NCBI RefSeq assembly: GCF_019316905.1
Contig: NZ_CP079216.1
Coordinates: 2,604,001 to 2,668,000, forward strand
Length of the DNA stretch: 64,000 nucleotides
Direction of reading: 5' to 3'
Source: Tessaracoccus palaemonis
Lineage (GTDB): Bacteria > Actinomycetota > Actinomycetes > Propionibacteriales > Propionibacteriaceae
The notes beneath the pieces are model-generated. The model was not told where the DNA came from and made no database searches. It saw only the letters and a list, made by a program, of their open reading frames with translations. A program made the position numbers and the translations under genes. This document shows, piece after piece, positions 41,808-51,038 of this stretch. Each line of letters begins with the position of its first letter. Position 1 is the first letter of the stretch.

Positions 41808-41974
41808 CGATGTCCTCCCTGTCGTCCAAACACTGCGCTCAGCGTAGGCCCGCGTAGCCGACGTTGCCCGCCGCTCCGACTTTGCACCGGGTGAACGGGT
41901 TGGTGACATTCGGGTGTCGAGCTGTCTGGGCGATGGCTGGACGGCCTGTGACCGGGAGGCCACTGCGGTCTGAG

Positions 41975-42763
41975 TCAGTCGGCCGACCCAGCCGACCGAC
42001 CCGGGTCGACGCGCCGGAGCAGATAGGTGTCGAACATCCACCCCTTGCGCTCGATGGCCTCGTTGCGGACCCTGAGGACCTCGTCGCGGACCTCTGCCAG
42101 GGGTCCGGAGATGAGGATCTCGTCGGGCGAGCCGAGATAGGCGCCCCAGTAGATGTCGATTCCCTCGGGGTCGATCGAGGCGAATGCCTGCTTGCCATCC
42201 AGCATGACGACGGCGTCGACGACCCCGTCCGGCATGCCGTCGGCGAGCAGGCGCGCGGGCATGATCTGGACGGCGTGCCCCTGGCGGTTCAGGGGGATGT
42301 GGTGGCGGGCGGCGAGCGCGAGGACGCTGCTCACTCCGGGGATGACGTCCAGCTCGATGTCGGTCTGCGAATGGGAGATGACCTCCTCGATGATCGCCAG
42401 GGTGCTCTCGTACAGCGACGGATCGCCCCACACCAGGAAGCCCCCGGTCTCCCCCTCGCCGAGTTCGGCGGCGAGGGCCGCGCCCCAGGCGTCGCGGCGC
42501 TGGGCTCGCCACCGCCTCACGGCGGCCGGATAGTCGGGCGTGGTGCGCCAGGGGCGCTTCGGGTCCTGCAGGGAGACGGTCCGCAGCGGCGTGTCCCGGT
42601 GCCGCGCGATGAGCTCGCGCCGGGCCTCCACGAGGTCGTCGTATTCGGCCTCCTTGACCACGACGAACAGGACATCGACCCGCCGGATCGCGTCGACCGC
42701 GGCGAGGGTCAGCCAGTCGGGGTCGCCGGCTCCGACGCCGATCAGCACTAGTTCACGACTCAT
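41975..42763 (-). CDS. cobF: Precorrin-6A synthase (deacetylating)
   Basis: 262 aa from ATG 42763. It opens RELVLIGVGAGDPDWLTLAA, the SAM-binding start of corrinoid methyltransferases, and keeps GFLVWGDPSLYESTL and LDVIPGVSSVLALAARHHIP. CobF methylates C-1 and removes the acetyl group in aerobic cobalamin synthesis. It is divergent from cbiX, and no cobalamin riboswitch is visible in the 116-bp gap. The rest of the cob pathway is not in the window. Confidence 0.9.
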   Translation of the reverse strand: MSRELVLIGVGAGDPDWLTLAAVDAIRRVDVLFVVVKEAEYDDLVEARRELIARHRDTPLRTVSLQDPKRPWRTTPDYPAAVRRWRAQRRDAWGAALAAELGEGETGGFLVWGDPSLYESTLAIIEEVISHSQTDIELDVIPGVSSVLALAARHHIPLNRQGHAVQIMPARLLADGMPDGVVDAVVMLDGKQAFASIDPEGIDIYWGAYLGSPDEILISGPLAEVRDEVLRVRNEAIERKGWMFDTYLLRRVDPGRSAGSAD

Positions 42764-42879
42764 GGGAACCCATCGTATGACGACCTCCGGCGGTGGGCCA
42801 GATCGCCCCTGGACCACCCCTGTTGCGCACAGCCCAGGGGATACGCTGGCCGAACGCACGCCCCTCTGCAGGAGAAGCC

Positions 42880-43698
42880 ATGACCCACACGCAACCCGCT
42901 CCTCCCCCGGCCGCCGTCCCGACCGAAGCGCCACCGCTGATCCTGGTCGGCAACGGCACCCGTGTTCCGGCCGGCCTCGACGAGACGACGCGGCTGGCGG
43001 ACCTGGTGCGTGCGCTGCTGCCCGAGGTGCGGGTCGAGGTCGGCTACGTCGAGCTGGCCGAACCGGCCCTCGACGAGGTGCTCGACACGATCCTCGTCGA
43101 GTCGGGGGCCGCCGTCGTCGTGCCGCTCATGGCCGGCCCCGGCGGGCACGTCCGGCAGGGTGTCCCGCGCGCCGTGGAGGGCGCGAAGGCGCGCCACGAG
43201 GACGCCACAGTCATCCCCACGAGGCATCTCGGATCCCCCCAGCCGCTGATCGACGCGATCCACCAGCGGATCACCGCGGCCCGCGACACGTGGCCGGCCG
43301 ACGAGACCGACGTGGTGATGGCCGGCCGCGGCAGCAACGACACCGACGCGAACGCCGACCACGTCCGCCTGTCGCGCGTCATCTTCGAGACCGGCGGCTA
43401 CCGGCAGGTCCTCTCGGCCTTCATCCAGATCGTCGGACCTGACCTGCCGCAGATCCTGCACCAGTACTACTCGTCCGGCAGCCGCCGGATCGTCGTCATG
43501 CCGCACGCGCTCTTCTCCGGCAGGCTGGACGAGTCGGTGCGCAGGCTGGTGGACGAGTTCCGGGCCAGCCATCCCGACGCGGAGATCCGGATCGCCGACG
43601 TGATCGGCCCGTGCGACGAACTCGCCGAGGTCGTGGCACAGCGCACAAGGAGGGCGCCCTCCGGGCCCGCACCGCGACCGGCTCCCGCGCGTACCTGA
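42880..43698 (+). CDS. CbiX-type sirohydrochlorin chelatase with Asn in place of the N-terminal His
   Basis: 272 aa from ATG 42880 with AGGAG upstream. Two CbiX-like halves are present: LILVGNGTRVPAGLDETTRL with VVVPLMAGPGGHVRQGVPRA, then VVMAGRGSNDTDANADHVRL. Family members insert Co2+ or Fe2+ into sirohydrochlorin, using a His in the first HGT/HGS motif; here that codon is AAC (Asn). The second His (GGHVRQ) is kept. It neighbours cobF and a precorrin-2 dehydrogenase, so a siroheme/cobalamin role is likely. Confidence 0.8.
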   Translation: MTHTQPAPPPAAVPTEAPPLILVGNGTRVPAGLDETTRLADLVRALLPEVRVEVGYVELAEPALDEVLDTILVESGAAVVVPLMAGPGGHVRQGVPRAVEGAKARHEDATVIPTRHLGSPQPLIDAIHQRITAARDTWPADETDVVMAGRGSNDTDANADHVRLSRVIFETGGYRQVLSAFIQIVGPDLPQILHQYYSSGSRRIVVMPHALFSGRLDESVRRLVDEFRASHPDAEIRIADVIGPCDELAEVVAQRTRRAPSGPAPRPAPART

Positions 43699-44138
43699 CC
43701 GGGCTGCTGCTGACCGGCCGGAAGGTGGTCGTGGTCGGCGGCGGCTGTGTCGCGCGCCGCCGCGTGCCCAAGCTCGTGGAGGCTGGAGCCCTGGTCGAGG
43801 TCGTCGCGCCGGAGCTGCACCCGGCACTCGGCGCGATGGCCGAAGCCGGGGAGTTCACCTGGCACGCGCGCGACTACGCCCCCGGCGACATCGACGGGGC
43901 CTGGTACGTGCTGGCAACCACCGACTCCGGCGCCGTCAACGCGGCCATCGTCGCCGAGGCCGAGAGACAGCACACCTACTGCGTCCGCGTCGACAGCGCC
44001 GACGAGGGGTCCGCCTGGACGCCGGCGACCGGCGATGCGTCAGGCGTGACGGTTGCCGCGATCTCCACGCACGATCCCCTCCGGGCACGACGGATCCGCA
44101 ACCGCTTCGTCGAGCTGGTCAACGAGGAGGAGCTGTAG
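43611..44138 (+). CDS. Precorrin-2 dehydrogenase / siroheme synthase domain
   Basis: 175 aa. The family core starts at YLTGLLLTGRKVVVVGGGCVARRRVPKL (Rossmann NAD-binding) and continues WYVLATTDSGAVNAAIVAEA and STHDPLRARRIRNRFVELV. It oxidises precorrin-2 to sirohydrochlorin, the substrate of CbiX. The only in-frame start is GTG 43611, 88 bp inside cbiX, although a good AAGGAGG lies at 43648-43654 with no start codon after it. The true N-terminus is unclear; a CbiX fusion broken by a small indel is possible. Confidence 0.8.
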   Translation: MRRTRRGRGTAHKEGALRARTATGSRAYLTGLLLTGRKVVVVGGGCVARRRVPKLVEAGALVEVVAPELHPALGAMAEAGEFTWHARDYAPGDIDGAWYVLATTDSGAVNAAIVAEAERQHTYCVRVDSADEGSAWTPATGDASGVTVAAISTHDPLRARRIRNRFVELVNEEEL

Positions 44139-44175
44139 GGGCCCGGCGCCCGCTCCCCGGCGGTAGGCTGCGCGC

Positions 44176-44613
44176 ATGTCGCACGTGAGGCAGCCCGTTG
44201 CCACGCGGCGTCGGCTGCTCAGGCCCGCCGACGTGGTGGACGTCTTCGTCTACGTCGTCGTCCTCAACCTCGTGGCCGAGTACCTGCCGATGGTGATCGC
44301 CGAGACGTTCACGCTCTCGCTGCTGGCCGCCGTGCTGCTCAAGGGCGTCCTCGAGGTCGTCGTCCTCGCGAAGAACCGCGTCAAGACCCGGTTCAAGAGC
44401 GCGCAGACCGTCGCCGGGAAGGTCGGCGCCGGCCTCCTGCTGTGGGCCGTCCTGTTCGGCAGCAAGTTCGTCGTGCTGGAACTGATGGCGTTGGTCTTCG
44501 CCGGGCGGGTGGTGTTGGGCGGCTTCTTCGCCGTGACCGGGCTGATCCTGGTCCTGATGGCCGCCCGGGCGGGCGTGCGCCGGCTCCTGGCGGCTCCCGA
44601 CAGGGCCGCCTGA
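44176..44613 (+). CDS. Unknown small integral membrane protein
   Basis: 145 aa with about four hydrophobic segments: VVDVFVYVVVLNLVAEYLPM, LSLLAAVLLKGVLEVVVLA, GLLLWAVLFGSKFVVLELMA and VVLGGFFAVTGLILVLMAA. A basic stretch, KNRVKTRFKSAQTVAGK, lies between helices 2 and 3. No family is recognised. It starts 37 bp after the precorrin-2 dehydrogenase gene and converges on the DUF389 gene. Confidence 0.6.
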   Translation: MSHVRQPVATRRRLLRPADVVDVFVYVVVLNLVAEYLPMVIAETFTLSLLAAVLLKGVLEVVVLAKNRVKTRFKSAQTVAGKVGAGLLLWAVLFGSKFVVLELMALVFAGRVVLGGFFAVTGLILVLMAARAGVRRLLAAPDRAA

Positions 44614-44620
44614 GCACTCG

Positions 44621-45637
44621 CTACCTCTCGCCCTCCAGGGTCACGCTGCCGCCGAGCACCAGCGTGACGGTCGCGTCGACGGACCCGAGCCCTGCCTGGT
44701 CGAGGCGGTCCCGCAGACCGGACTCCTGGATCGTGGGCGGCGGACCGAGCGCGACGATCCGCAACACACCCTGCCGCACGCTGACGTCCTGGATCTGCCA
44801 CCCCTGCGCCTCGGCCCACTCGCGCGCGACCGGTGCCGCGCGGGACGCGATGAGTTCCTGCCTGATGACGACGGCGCTGCCGACCCCCAGCGGGATGCAC
44901 AGCGCGATCAGGGCTCCGATGACGACGGCGACGGTGCTCGCCCGCAGTTTCCCCAGCGGTATGCCGGCATCGTGCGCCGTGGTGCGCACCCCGTAGGCGA
45001 GGAACACGATCGTGCCGGTGGCGATGATCGCCGTGACGTTCGTCCCGAACAACAGGAGCGCCCCCACCGCCTGCTCGGGGGCCCCTGACTCCAGAGTCAG
45101 CCCGACCACGGCCAGCGGCGGAACCAGGGAGATCGCGATGGCAACCCCCGGCAGCGCGTCCGAGATGTCCGACCGGACCATTGCGAAGGCGCCCACCACG
45201 CCGGTTGCGAGGGCGGCGACGAGGTCGATCAGGCGGGGCGTCACCCTGGCCGCGATCTGCGCGTTCGTGTCGGCGACCAGCAGCATCTGATTCGTCAGGC
45301 CCAGAAGGTACGCGATGACGACGACGCACAGCGCGCCGGCAACCACCATTCCCAGGTTGACCAGGATCAGTCGTCGCCTCGCCATCACGACCGACAGGGC
45401 GGTCCCCAGGATCGGCGTCATGAGGGGCGCGACGATCATGGCGCCGATGACGGTGGCCGTCGAGTCCGCCATCACGCCTGCGCTGGCGATCACCGTCGAC
45501 AGGATGATCAGCACCCAGAAGGCGGACAGTTTGCGGCCGCGGTCGTCGCCCTCCGTGACCAGAAGCCGTGCCGTCAGCCGCTCGATGTCGCTCGGCTCCA
45601 GTCTCCGGCGCGCCGTCGCGCCCGCATTCCCGGTCAT
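44621..45637 (-). CDS. DUF389 family membrane protein
   Basis: 338 aa with at least six membrane segments. STATVIGAMIVAPLMTPILGTALSVV, PGVAIAISLVPPLAVVGLTL and FGTNVTAIIATGTIVFLAYG are the TIGR00341/DUF389 signatures. A cytosolic C-terminal domain follows. Function is unestablished; the re-entrant AMIVAPLMTPI and ISLVPPLAVVG repeats suggest a transporter. It is monocistronic by spacing. Confidence 0.85.
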   Translation of the reverse strand: MTGNAGATARRRLEPSDIERLTARLLVTEGDDRGRKLSAFWVLIILSTVIASAGVMADSTATVIGAMIVAPLMTPILGTALSVVMARRRLILVNLGMVVAGALCVVVIAYLLGLTNQMLLVADTNAQIAARVTPRLIDLVAALATGVVGAFAMVRSDISDALPGVAIAISLVPPLAVVGLTLESGAPEQAVGALLLFGTNVTAIIATGTIVFLAYGVRTTAHDAGIPLGKLRASTVAVVIGALIALCIPLGVGSAVVIRQELIASRAAPVAREWAEAQGWQIQDVSVRQGVLRIVALGPPPTIQESGLRDRLDQAGLGSVDATVTLVLGGSVTLEGER

Positions 45638-45846
45638 CGGAGCTCCCTTCCCGCTACCGGCCCACCGCCTCGGATTGACGCGCGCTCACGGTTCCCGAGG
45701 TCGCATCCATCCGATGGATTCCGGCCATATGGAAGGGTATTCCCGGATACCGACCGCTGGCTAGACTGGCATCGACTCCGCCGGATTCGGGACGTCGTCC
45801 CACCGTGGGTCGACGCCGGACTCGGCCCCTACGAAAGGACTGACGG

Positions 45847-46221
45847 ATGTCATTCTGGGAATCTCTGTGGCTGGTCATCTACGGCTTCTTCTTCATCATG
45901 TACCTGATCGTGATGTTCCAGATCGTCGTCGACATCTTCCGCGACTCCGGGCTCAAGGGCTGGGCAAAGGCACTGTGGATCCTGGCGTTGCTTGTCGTGC
46001 CGGTCCTGAGCGCGCTCATCTACCTGATCGCACGCGGCGGCGGGATGAACAAGCGTCAGTACGCGGCCGTCGAGCAGTCCCGCGAGGCGACAGAGGAGTA
46101 CATCCGCTCGGTGGCGGGCAACGACCCGGCCAAGCAGATCGCCGACGCCAAGGCGTTGCTCGATTCGGGAGCCATCACGGCCGACGAGTTCGCGCAGCTC
46201 AAGGCCAAGGCGCTGGCCTGA
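45847..46221 (+). CDS. PLD-N/SHOCT membrane protein
   Basis: 124 aa. Two N-terminal transmembrane segments (LWLVIYGFFFIMYLIVMFQI and ALWILALLVVPVLSALIYLI) form the PLDc_N-type module. The C-terminus IADAKALLDSGAITADEFAQLKAKAL is a SHOCT helix pair. AAAGGA lies upstream of the ATG. It is the first of three closely spaced genes (next start 2 bp after its stop). Confidence 0.8.
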   Translation: MSFWESLWLVIYGFFFIMYLIVMFQIVVDIFRDSGLKGWAKALWILALLVVPVLSALIYLIARGGGMNKRQYAAVEQSREATEEYIRSVAGNDPAKQIADAKALLDSGAITADEFAQLKAKALA

Positions 46222-46222
46222 C

Positions 46223-46648
46223 ATGACCAGCTTCGGACCTGCCGACCTGTACGTGGTCGAGTTTCCGTCCGGTTCCTCGCCGTCCGAGGTGACCGCGACC
46301 CTCCGCGAGGTCACTTCCGCCGGGGTGCTCACCCTGCTCGACGTCGCGGTGGTCCGCCACGGTGACGGTGGCGCCCGCGAGGTCGTCGAGCTGGATCAGC
46401 TGGCCGGAGAGTTCGACCTGTCCGGCGCAACGCCAGAGGCCGACGGGCTCATCGGCGAGGACGACCTGCTGGAGCTCACCGAGGACCTGGCTCCGGGCGC
46501 GATCGCGTTGGCGGTCCTGGTGGAGAACACCTGGGCCCGGAAGATCGCGACGGCGATGCGGGACTCGGACGCCCGCCCGCTGTCGGTCCAGCGGTTCCCC
46601 GCCGAGGTCGTCAATGAGGTGGCCACCGCGGCCGGCCTCGAAGTCTGA
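46223..46648 (+). CDS. DUF6325-like small protein
   Basis: 141 aa soluble protein. The DLYVVEFPSGSSPSEVTATL and DEDLLEL-type acidic middle, followed by APGAIALAVLVENTWARKIA, match the actinobacterial DUF6325 family, which habitually lies between SHOCT proteins. Function is unknown. It is probably co-translated with its neighbours. Confidence 0.7.
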   Translation: MTSFGPADLYVVEFPSGSSPSEVTATLREVTSAGVLTLLDVAVVRHGDGGAREVVELDQLAGEFDLSGATPEADGLIGEDDLLELTEDLAPGAIALAVLVENTWARKIATAMRDSDARPLSVQRFPAEVVNEVATAAGLEV

Positions 46649-46662
46649 CAAGGAGTGATTCC

Positions 46663-46974
46663 ATGATCCGTCGAATCGGACGCCCCGGTCTCCTCGCGAC
46701 CGCAGCCCGAACAGCCGTCATCGCAGGCACGGCGCAGGCGACCGCAGGAGCGGTCGCCAGCCGCCAGCACGCCCGTGCGCAGCAGGCCCAGGCAGCGGCC
46801 GCGCCGCCGCCTCAGGTCGTGGCCGCGCCGCCCGTTCAGGCCGCCCCGCAGCCTCCCGCCCCTTCGGGCGCGGGCGACCTGATCGCTCAGCTGGAGCGAC
46901 TCGCGCAGCTCCAGTCTGCCGGCGTGCTGAGCGCCGAGGAGTTCGCCGCGGCCAAGGCCAAGCTGCTGTCCTGA
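46663..46974 (+). CDS. SHOCT-domain protein
   Basis: 103 aa. An N-terminal Ala-rich, weakly hydrophobic segment and an Ala/Pro/Gln linker are followed by LIAQLERLAQLQSAGVLSAE and EFAAAKAKLL, a standard SHOCT domain (short C-terminal oligomerisation module). AAGGAG precedes the start. It completes the trio, and its SHOCT probably pairs with that of the first gene. Confidence 0.78.
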   Translation: MIRRIGRPGLLATAARTAVIAGTAQATAGAVASRQHARAQQAQAAAAPPPQVVAAPPVQAAPQPPAPSGAGDLIAQLERLAQLQSAGVLSAEEFAAAKAKLLS

Positions 46975-46983
46975 CGACAACGA

Positions 46984-47022
46984 GAAAGGGGGCGGGGCGC
47001 ACTGCGTCCCCGCCCCCTTTTC
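46984..47022 (+). terminator. Terminator after the SHOCT trio
   Basis: GAAAGGGGGCGGGG pairs with CCCCGCCCCCTTTTC around a GCGCACTGCGT loop region. It starts 9 bp after the SHOCT stop and ends with TTTTCGTGTT. It also lies before the end of the convergent lipoprotein gene. Confidence 0.85.
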
Positions 47023-47034
47023 GTGTTGTGTCGC

Positions 47035-47625
47035 CTAGTAGTCGACTCCCTTGCCGTCCTCCGTGCAGCGCAGACCCGGCACACCGGCGGGGATGTCGAG
47101 CCGCGCGAACGTGCTGCAGGGCTGCGGGTCGGCGAACTGCAGCACGTACTGCCACTGGCCGTCGTCCACGCCCCAGAGCGACTGGCCGTCTCCGCAGGTC
47201 GAGTCCTCGGCGCCGAACGCGTACCCGTCCGGGTGGACGCCGCGCAGGCGGATGCTCTCGGTGACGCAGCCTGTCGTCTCGTCCTCACCCAGTCGCCCCG
47301 CCAGGAACGACCGCAGAGACGGGGGCACCGCGTCGAGGCTGTCGAGCTGTGCGGCGCTGGTGATCTCGGCGTCGACCACAGTCCACGTGCCACCCTGGGG
47401 CGACGACTGTTCGACGGACGCAAGCGACGTGGCGGGCGCGGACTCCGCGGTGGGCGGGGTGGTGGCGTCGGGCTCCTCGGTCGGGGAGACGACCGGAGGT
47501 GAACTCACCGCGGGCGTCGGCGTCGGGGAGGAAGCCGGCCGACCCGTGACAGGTTCCTGGCCTGCGCATCCGGCGACCGCTCCCAGCGTCAGGAGAATGG
47601 CGGCGCATGTTAGCTGACGTCCCAC
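47035..47625 (-). CDS. Secreted lipoprotein of unknown function
   Basis: 196 aa. The signal peptide ends in lipobox GAVAGC (Cys about residue 20). A Pro/Thr/Ser-rich stalk of ~45 residues follows, then a globular part with four cysteines (TTGCVTES, EDSTCGDGQ, PQPCSTFARL, GLRCTEDG), probably two disulfides. No family is recognised. Confidence 0.7.
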   Translation of the reverse strand: MGRQLTCAAILLTLGAVAGCAGQEPVTGRPASSPTPTPAVSSPPVVSPTEEPDATTPPTAESAPATSLASVEQSSPQGGTWTVVDAEITSAAQLDSLDAVPPSLRSFLAGRLGEDETTGCVTESIRLRGVHPDGYAFGAEDSTCGDGQSLWGVDDGQWQYVLQFADPQPCSTFARLDIPAGVPGLRCTEDGKGVDY

Positions 47626-47755
47626 GCCGCCGAGAATAGCATCGGGCGAAACTGATCATCCGCCCACCACATCCGCCTCGCCACGGTTATGGTGACAGCA
47701 CAGGCACCCGGGGCGGATGCCTGACGCAACGACGCGGACAAGGAAATAGCCGATC

Positions 47756-49642
47756 ATGAGCACCACTGTTGGCCTATCCCTACGAAACTCACTCCCCACC
47801 ACGGGCGACCAGCCCACCCACCCGAGGCTCCTCGAATGGCTCGACGAGGTCGTCGAGCTCTGCCGGCCCGACGCCATCCACTACTGTGACGGGTCGGATG
47901 AGGAGTGGGACTCGCTGGTCGACCTGCTGGTTGCCGCCGGCACCGTCCAGAGGCTCAACGAAGACCGCAAGCCGAACTCCATCTACGCCCGGACCGATCC
48001 GGACGACGTCGCGCGCGTTGAGGACTCCACCTTCATCTGTTCGGTCGACGAGCGCGACGCCGGCCCCACCAACAACTGGATGGCCCCGGCCGAGATGAAG
48101 CGCGTCATGACGCAGCTCTACGACGGCTGCATGGTCGGGCGCACGATGTACGTCATGCCCTTCTGCATGGGCCACCTGGATGCGAAGGACCCGAAGTTCG
48201 GCGTCGAGGTCTCGGACTCGGCCTATGTCGCACTGTCGATGCGGATCATGACCCGGATGGGCGCCGAGGTGCTGCGCGTCATGGAGGAGACCGGGGCCGA
48301 TTTCGTGCCGTGTCTCCACTCCGTCGGCATGCCCCTGTCCGACGGGCAGCCCGACGTCGCCTGGCCGTGCAACTCCACCAAGTACATCGTCCACTTCCCC
48401 GAGGAGCGGATGATCTGGTCGTACGGCTCCGGCTACGGCGGCAACTCGCTGCTCGGCAAGAAGTGCTACGCGCTGCGGATCGCCTCGGCCATGGCCCGGG
48501 ACGAGGGCTGGCTGGCCGAGCACATGTTGATCCTGAAGCTCATCTCGCCGACGGGGCGCGAATACCACATCGCCGCGGCCTTCCCGTCGGCCTGCGGCAA
48601 GACCAACCTCGCGATGCTGCAGCCGACGGTGCCCGGCTGGCGGGTCGAGACGCTCGGCGACGACATCGCCTGGATGCGCTTCGGCGAGGACGGCCGCCTG
48701 TACGCGACCAACCCCGAGACGGGTTTCTTCGGCGTCGCCCCCGGCACCGGCGCCGCGACGAACCCCAACGCGATGGCGGCCATCGATCGCGGCAACTCCA
48801 TCTTCACCAACGTCGCCCTGACCCCGGACGGGGACGTGTGGTGGGAGGGCATGACGAAGGAGAAGCCCGCCGTACTCACGGACTGGAAGGGGCGTACCTG
48901 GCGCGCCGAGTCCGGGCCCGAGGGCGGCCGACCCGACGAGACCGCCGCGCATCCGAACAGCCGCTTCTGCACCCCGATCGGCCAGTGCCCGATCCTCAGC
49001 CCCGACTACGACAACCCCGACGGCGTGCCGATCGACGCGATCATCTTCGGCGGCCGCCGCGAGAACACCGTCCCGCTCGTGACCCAGTCGCGCGACTGGC
49101 GCCACGGCGTCTTCATGGGGGCGACGTGCTCGTCGGAGTCGACGGCCGCGGCGAAGGGCGCGGTCGGCGTGCTCCGCCGCGACCCGATGGCGATGCTCCC
49201 GTTCATCGGCTACCACGTCGCCGATTATGTGCAGCACTGGCTCAACCTGGGCGCCAAGGCCGACCCGGACAAGCTCCCGAAGATCTTCTACGTCAACTGG
49301 TTCCGCCGCGACTGCTCCGGTCGCTTCATGTGGCCGGGGTTCGGTGAGAACTCCCGCGTGCTGAAGTGGGTCGCGGAGCGAGTCGACGGGCTCGTCGACG
49401 CCGTCGAGACCCCGATCGGCCTCCTGCCGACCGCGGACGGCCTCGACGTCGACGGGCTCGACATCTCGGCCGACGACCTGCACGACGTCGTGCGCTACCA
49501 GCCGCAGGAGTGGCGCGACGAGGTGCCCCGCATCGGCCGTTGGTTCGACACGTTCGGGTGGCGGCTGCCGCGCGACCTCGTCGACGAGCTGCGACAACTG
49601 GAGTCGGCGCTCGGCCAGCCGGAGAGCACGTTCGGCATGTGA
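47756..49642 (+). CDS. pckG: Phosphoenolpyruvate carboxykinase (GTP)
   Basis: 628 aa, full length for the GTP-dependent enzyme. The P-loop [13 protein letters not shown] is diagnostic. [27 protein letters not shown] and [22 protein letters not shown] are further conserved blocks. It interconverts oxaloacetate plus GTP with PEP plus CO2 and GDP, and in propionic-acid-type actinobacteria may run anaplerotically. AAGGAA lies upstream of the ATG. A terminator follows. Confidence 0.97.
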   Translation: MSTTVGLSLRNSLPTTGDQPTHPRLLEWLDEVVELCRPDAIHYCDGSDEEWDSLVDLLVAAGTVQRLNEDRKPNSIYARTDPDDVARVEDSTFICSVDERDAGPTNNWMAPAEMKRVMTQLYDGCMVGRTMYVMPFCMGHLDAKDPKFGVEVSDSAYVALSMRIMTRMGAEVLRVMEETGADFVPCLHSVGMPLSDGQPDVAWPCNSTKYIVHFPEERMIWSYGSGYGGNSLLGKKCYALRIASAMARDEGWLAEHMLILKLISPTGREYHIAAAFPSACGKTNLAMLQPTVPGWRVETLGDDIAWMRFGEDGRLYATNPETGFFGVAPGTGAATNPNAMAAIDRGNSIFTNVALTPDGDVWWEGMTKEKPAVLTDWKGRTWRAESGPEGGRPDETAAHPNSRFCTPIGQCPILSPDYDNPDGVPIDAIIFGGRRENTVPLVTQSRDWRHGVFMGATCSSESTAAAKGAVGVLRRDPMAMLPFIGYHVADYVQHWLNLGAKADPDKLPKIFYVNWFRRDCSGRFMWPGFGENSRVLKWVAERVDGLVDAVETPIGLLPTADGLDVDGLDISADDLHDVVRYQPQEWRDEVPRIGRWFDTFGWRLPRDLVDELRQLESALGQPESTFGM

Positions 49643-49648
49643 CCGGCG

Positions 49649-49686
49649 GCGGAACCCCGCGGGGCGTCGGCCTTGCGGGGTTCCGC
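49649..49686 (+). terminator. Terminator after pckG
   Basis: A perfect 12-bp stem, GCGGAACCCCGC (49649-49660) with GCGGGGTTCCGC (49675-49686), begins 6 bp after the pckG stop. No long T-run follows; the dispersed repeat at 49695 begins right after. Confidence 0.75.
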
Positions 49687-49694
49687 ATGTCCGG

Positions 49695-49789
49695 GGCCCG
49701 ATGAGCACATCCTCCTTCTCGTCGACCGAAAACCGCCCTGTGAACGTTCGCCCGACGCGTGACAAGTGTGTCGTGCTCATCGCACCCCC
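49695..49789. repeat. Copy 1 of a ~95-nt dispersed intergenic repeat
   Basis: It begins GGCCCGATGAGCACATCCTC and ends GACAAGTGTGTCGTGCTCAT plus CGCACCCCC. The ends contain inverted GATGAGCAC/GTGCTCATC. The matching copy is at 63082-63175 in the same orientation; outer ~30-35 nt on each side are nearly identical while the centre differs. It lies between pckG and an MFS gene. Confidence 0.85.
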
Positions 49790-49837
49790 TGGCGGCGGCT
49801 ATCTACCCCGCGGTCGGTACCGCTAGGCTCTCCTGCC

Positions 49838-51034
49838 ATGGCACCCACCCGCGAGGTCGTGCGCGCCCGGTGGGGCGTCACCATCATGTTCTGGCTCAAC
49901 GGCGTCGGCTTCGCGTCGCTGCTGCCCCGCTACCCCGAGTTGAAGGCCAACCTCGGCCTCGGCGACCTGCAGTGGGGGCTCGCCGTCGGGCTCGGCCCCC
50001 TCGGCGGACTGCTGGCCGGGCTGTTCACCGCCCGGCTGATCCGGCGCCATACGTCGTCGACGGTGACCGTCGTGTCCGCGATCCTCGGGCTCGCGTGCCT
50101 GTCGATCTACGGCAACGCGACCCACTGGGCCGTTTTCGTGCTCGGCATCCTGCTCATGTCCGCGCTCGACGCGTTCACCGACATCTCCATGAACTCGCAC
50201 GGGCTGCGCGTACAGCGCCTGCACGGCTCGTCGATCCTCAACGGCTTCCACGGCTGGTGGTCCGTCGGCGCCGTCTGCGGCGGCTTCCTCGGCTCCCTCG
50301 CGGCTCAGGCGCAGCTGCCCATCTGGATCCAGTGCCTCGCCGCCTTCGTGATCTTCTCCGGCGTCGCCCTGTACGCGAGGACGCTGCTGCTGAAGGGCCC
50401 CGACACCGTCGTCGATCCCACCCCCGAGGCGACGGCCGCCCCCGTCGGCAAGGGCGTCGCGCGACGCTGGCTGCCCCGCCTGATCGCGCTCGGCCTGCTC
50501 GGCGCGTTCGCGGGCATGATCGAGGACTCCGGCGCCTCCTGGGGCGCCGTCTACATGGACTCGATGTTCGAGGTGAGCCCGTTCCTCGTCGGCATGGCCT
50601 TCGTGGCGCTGCAGTCGGTGCAGGTCGTCGGGCGGTTCACCGGGGACGCGCTGACCAACCGCTTCGGCCCGCGCGCCGCGGTGACACAGGGCGCGATCGT
50701 CGCCGGGGTCGGCATGGCGCTGGCCGTGGCCTTCCCGTCGCCCGCGCTCACGCTGGTCGGCTTCGCCTGCGCCGGCTGGGGCATCGCCACCGCGATCCCG
50801 ATGGTGATGCACGCGGCCGACGAGCTGCCCGGCATGGCGGCCGGCAACGGCCTGACGTTCGTCAGCTGGCTGATGCGGCTCGGCTTCTTCGTCTCGCCTC
50901 CGCTGATCGGCCTGGTGGCCGACTCCCTGACCATCCGGTGGGCCCTGATCGTCATCCCCGTTGCCGCCTTGGCGATGCTGGCGCTGTCTCCCGCGCTCAC
51001 GCCTCCTGCGAAGGCCGCATCTGCGGTTGAATAG
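49838..51034 (+). CDS. MFS transporter
   Basis: 398 aa from ATG 49838, no clear ribosome site (TAGGCT 15 nt upstream could be a -10, suggesting a near-leaderless message). About 12 membrane helices. WGVTIMFWLNGVGFASLLPRYPELKANLGL and GLGPLGGLLAGLFTARLIRR are typical of the sugar/drug YfcJ-FucP-like branch. The substrate is unknown. It lies 4 bp before a Gfo/Idh/MocA gene, hinting at sugar uptake plus oxidation. Confidence 0.85.
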   Translation: MAPTREVVRARWGVTIMFWLNGVGFASLLPRYPELKANLGLGDLQWGLAVGLGPLGGLLAGLFTARLIRRHTSSTVTVVSAILGLACLSIYGNATHWAVFVLGILLMSALDAFTDISMNSHGLRVQRLHGSSILNGFHGWWSVGAVCGGFLGSLAAQAQLPIWIQCLAAFVIFSGVALYARTLLLKGPDTVVDPTPEATAAPVGKGVARRWLPRLIALGLLGAFAGMIEDSGASWGAVYMDSMFEVSPFLVGMAFVALQSVQVVGRFTGDALTNRFGPRAAVTQGAIVAGVGMALAVAFPSPALTLVGFACAGWGIATAIPMVMHAADELPGMAAGNGLTFVSWLMRLGFFVSPPLIGLVADSLTIRWALIVIPVAALAMLALSPALTPPAKAASAVE

Positions 51035-51038
51035 GGCC

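Noticed and set aside
42764-42879. Cobalamin riboswitch between cobF and cbiX
   Set aside because: The gap is too short and no B12-box-like conserved core was seen.
49695-49789. Small minus-strand peptides encoded by the 95-nt repeat (MSTTHLS...)
   Set aside because: The frames diverge between the two copies while the DNA ends stay conserved, so selection is not on protein.
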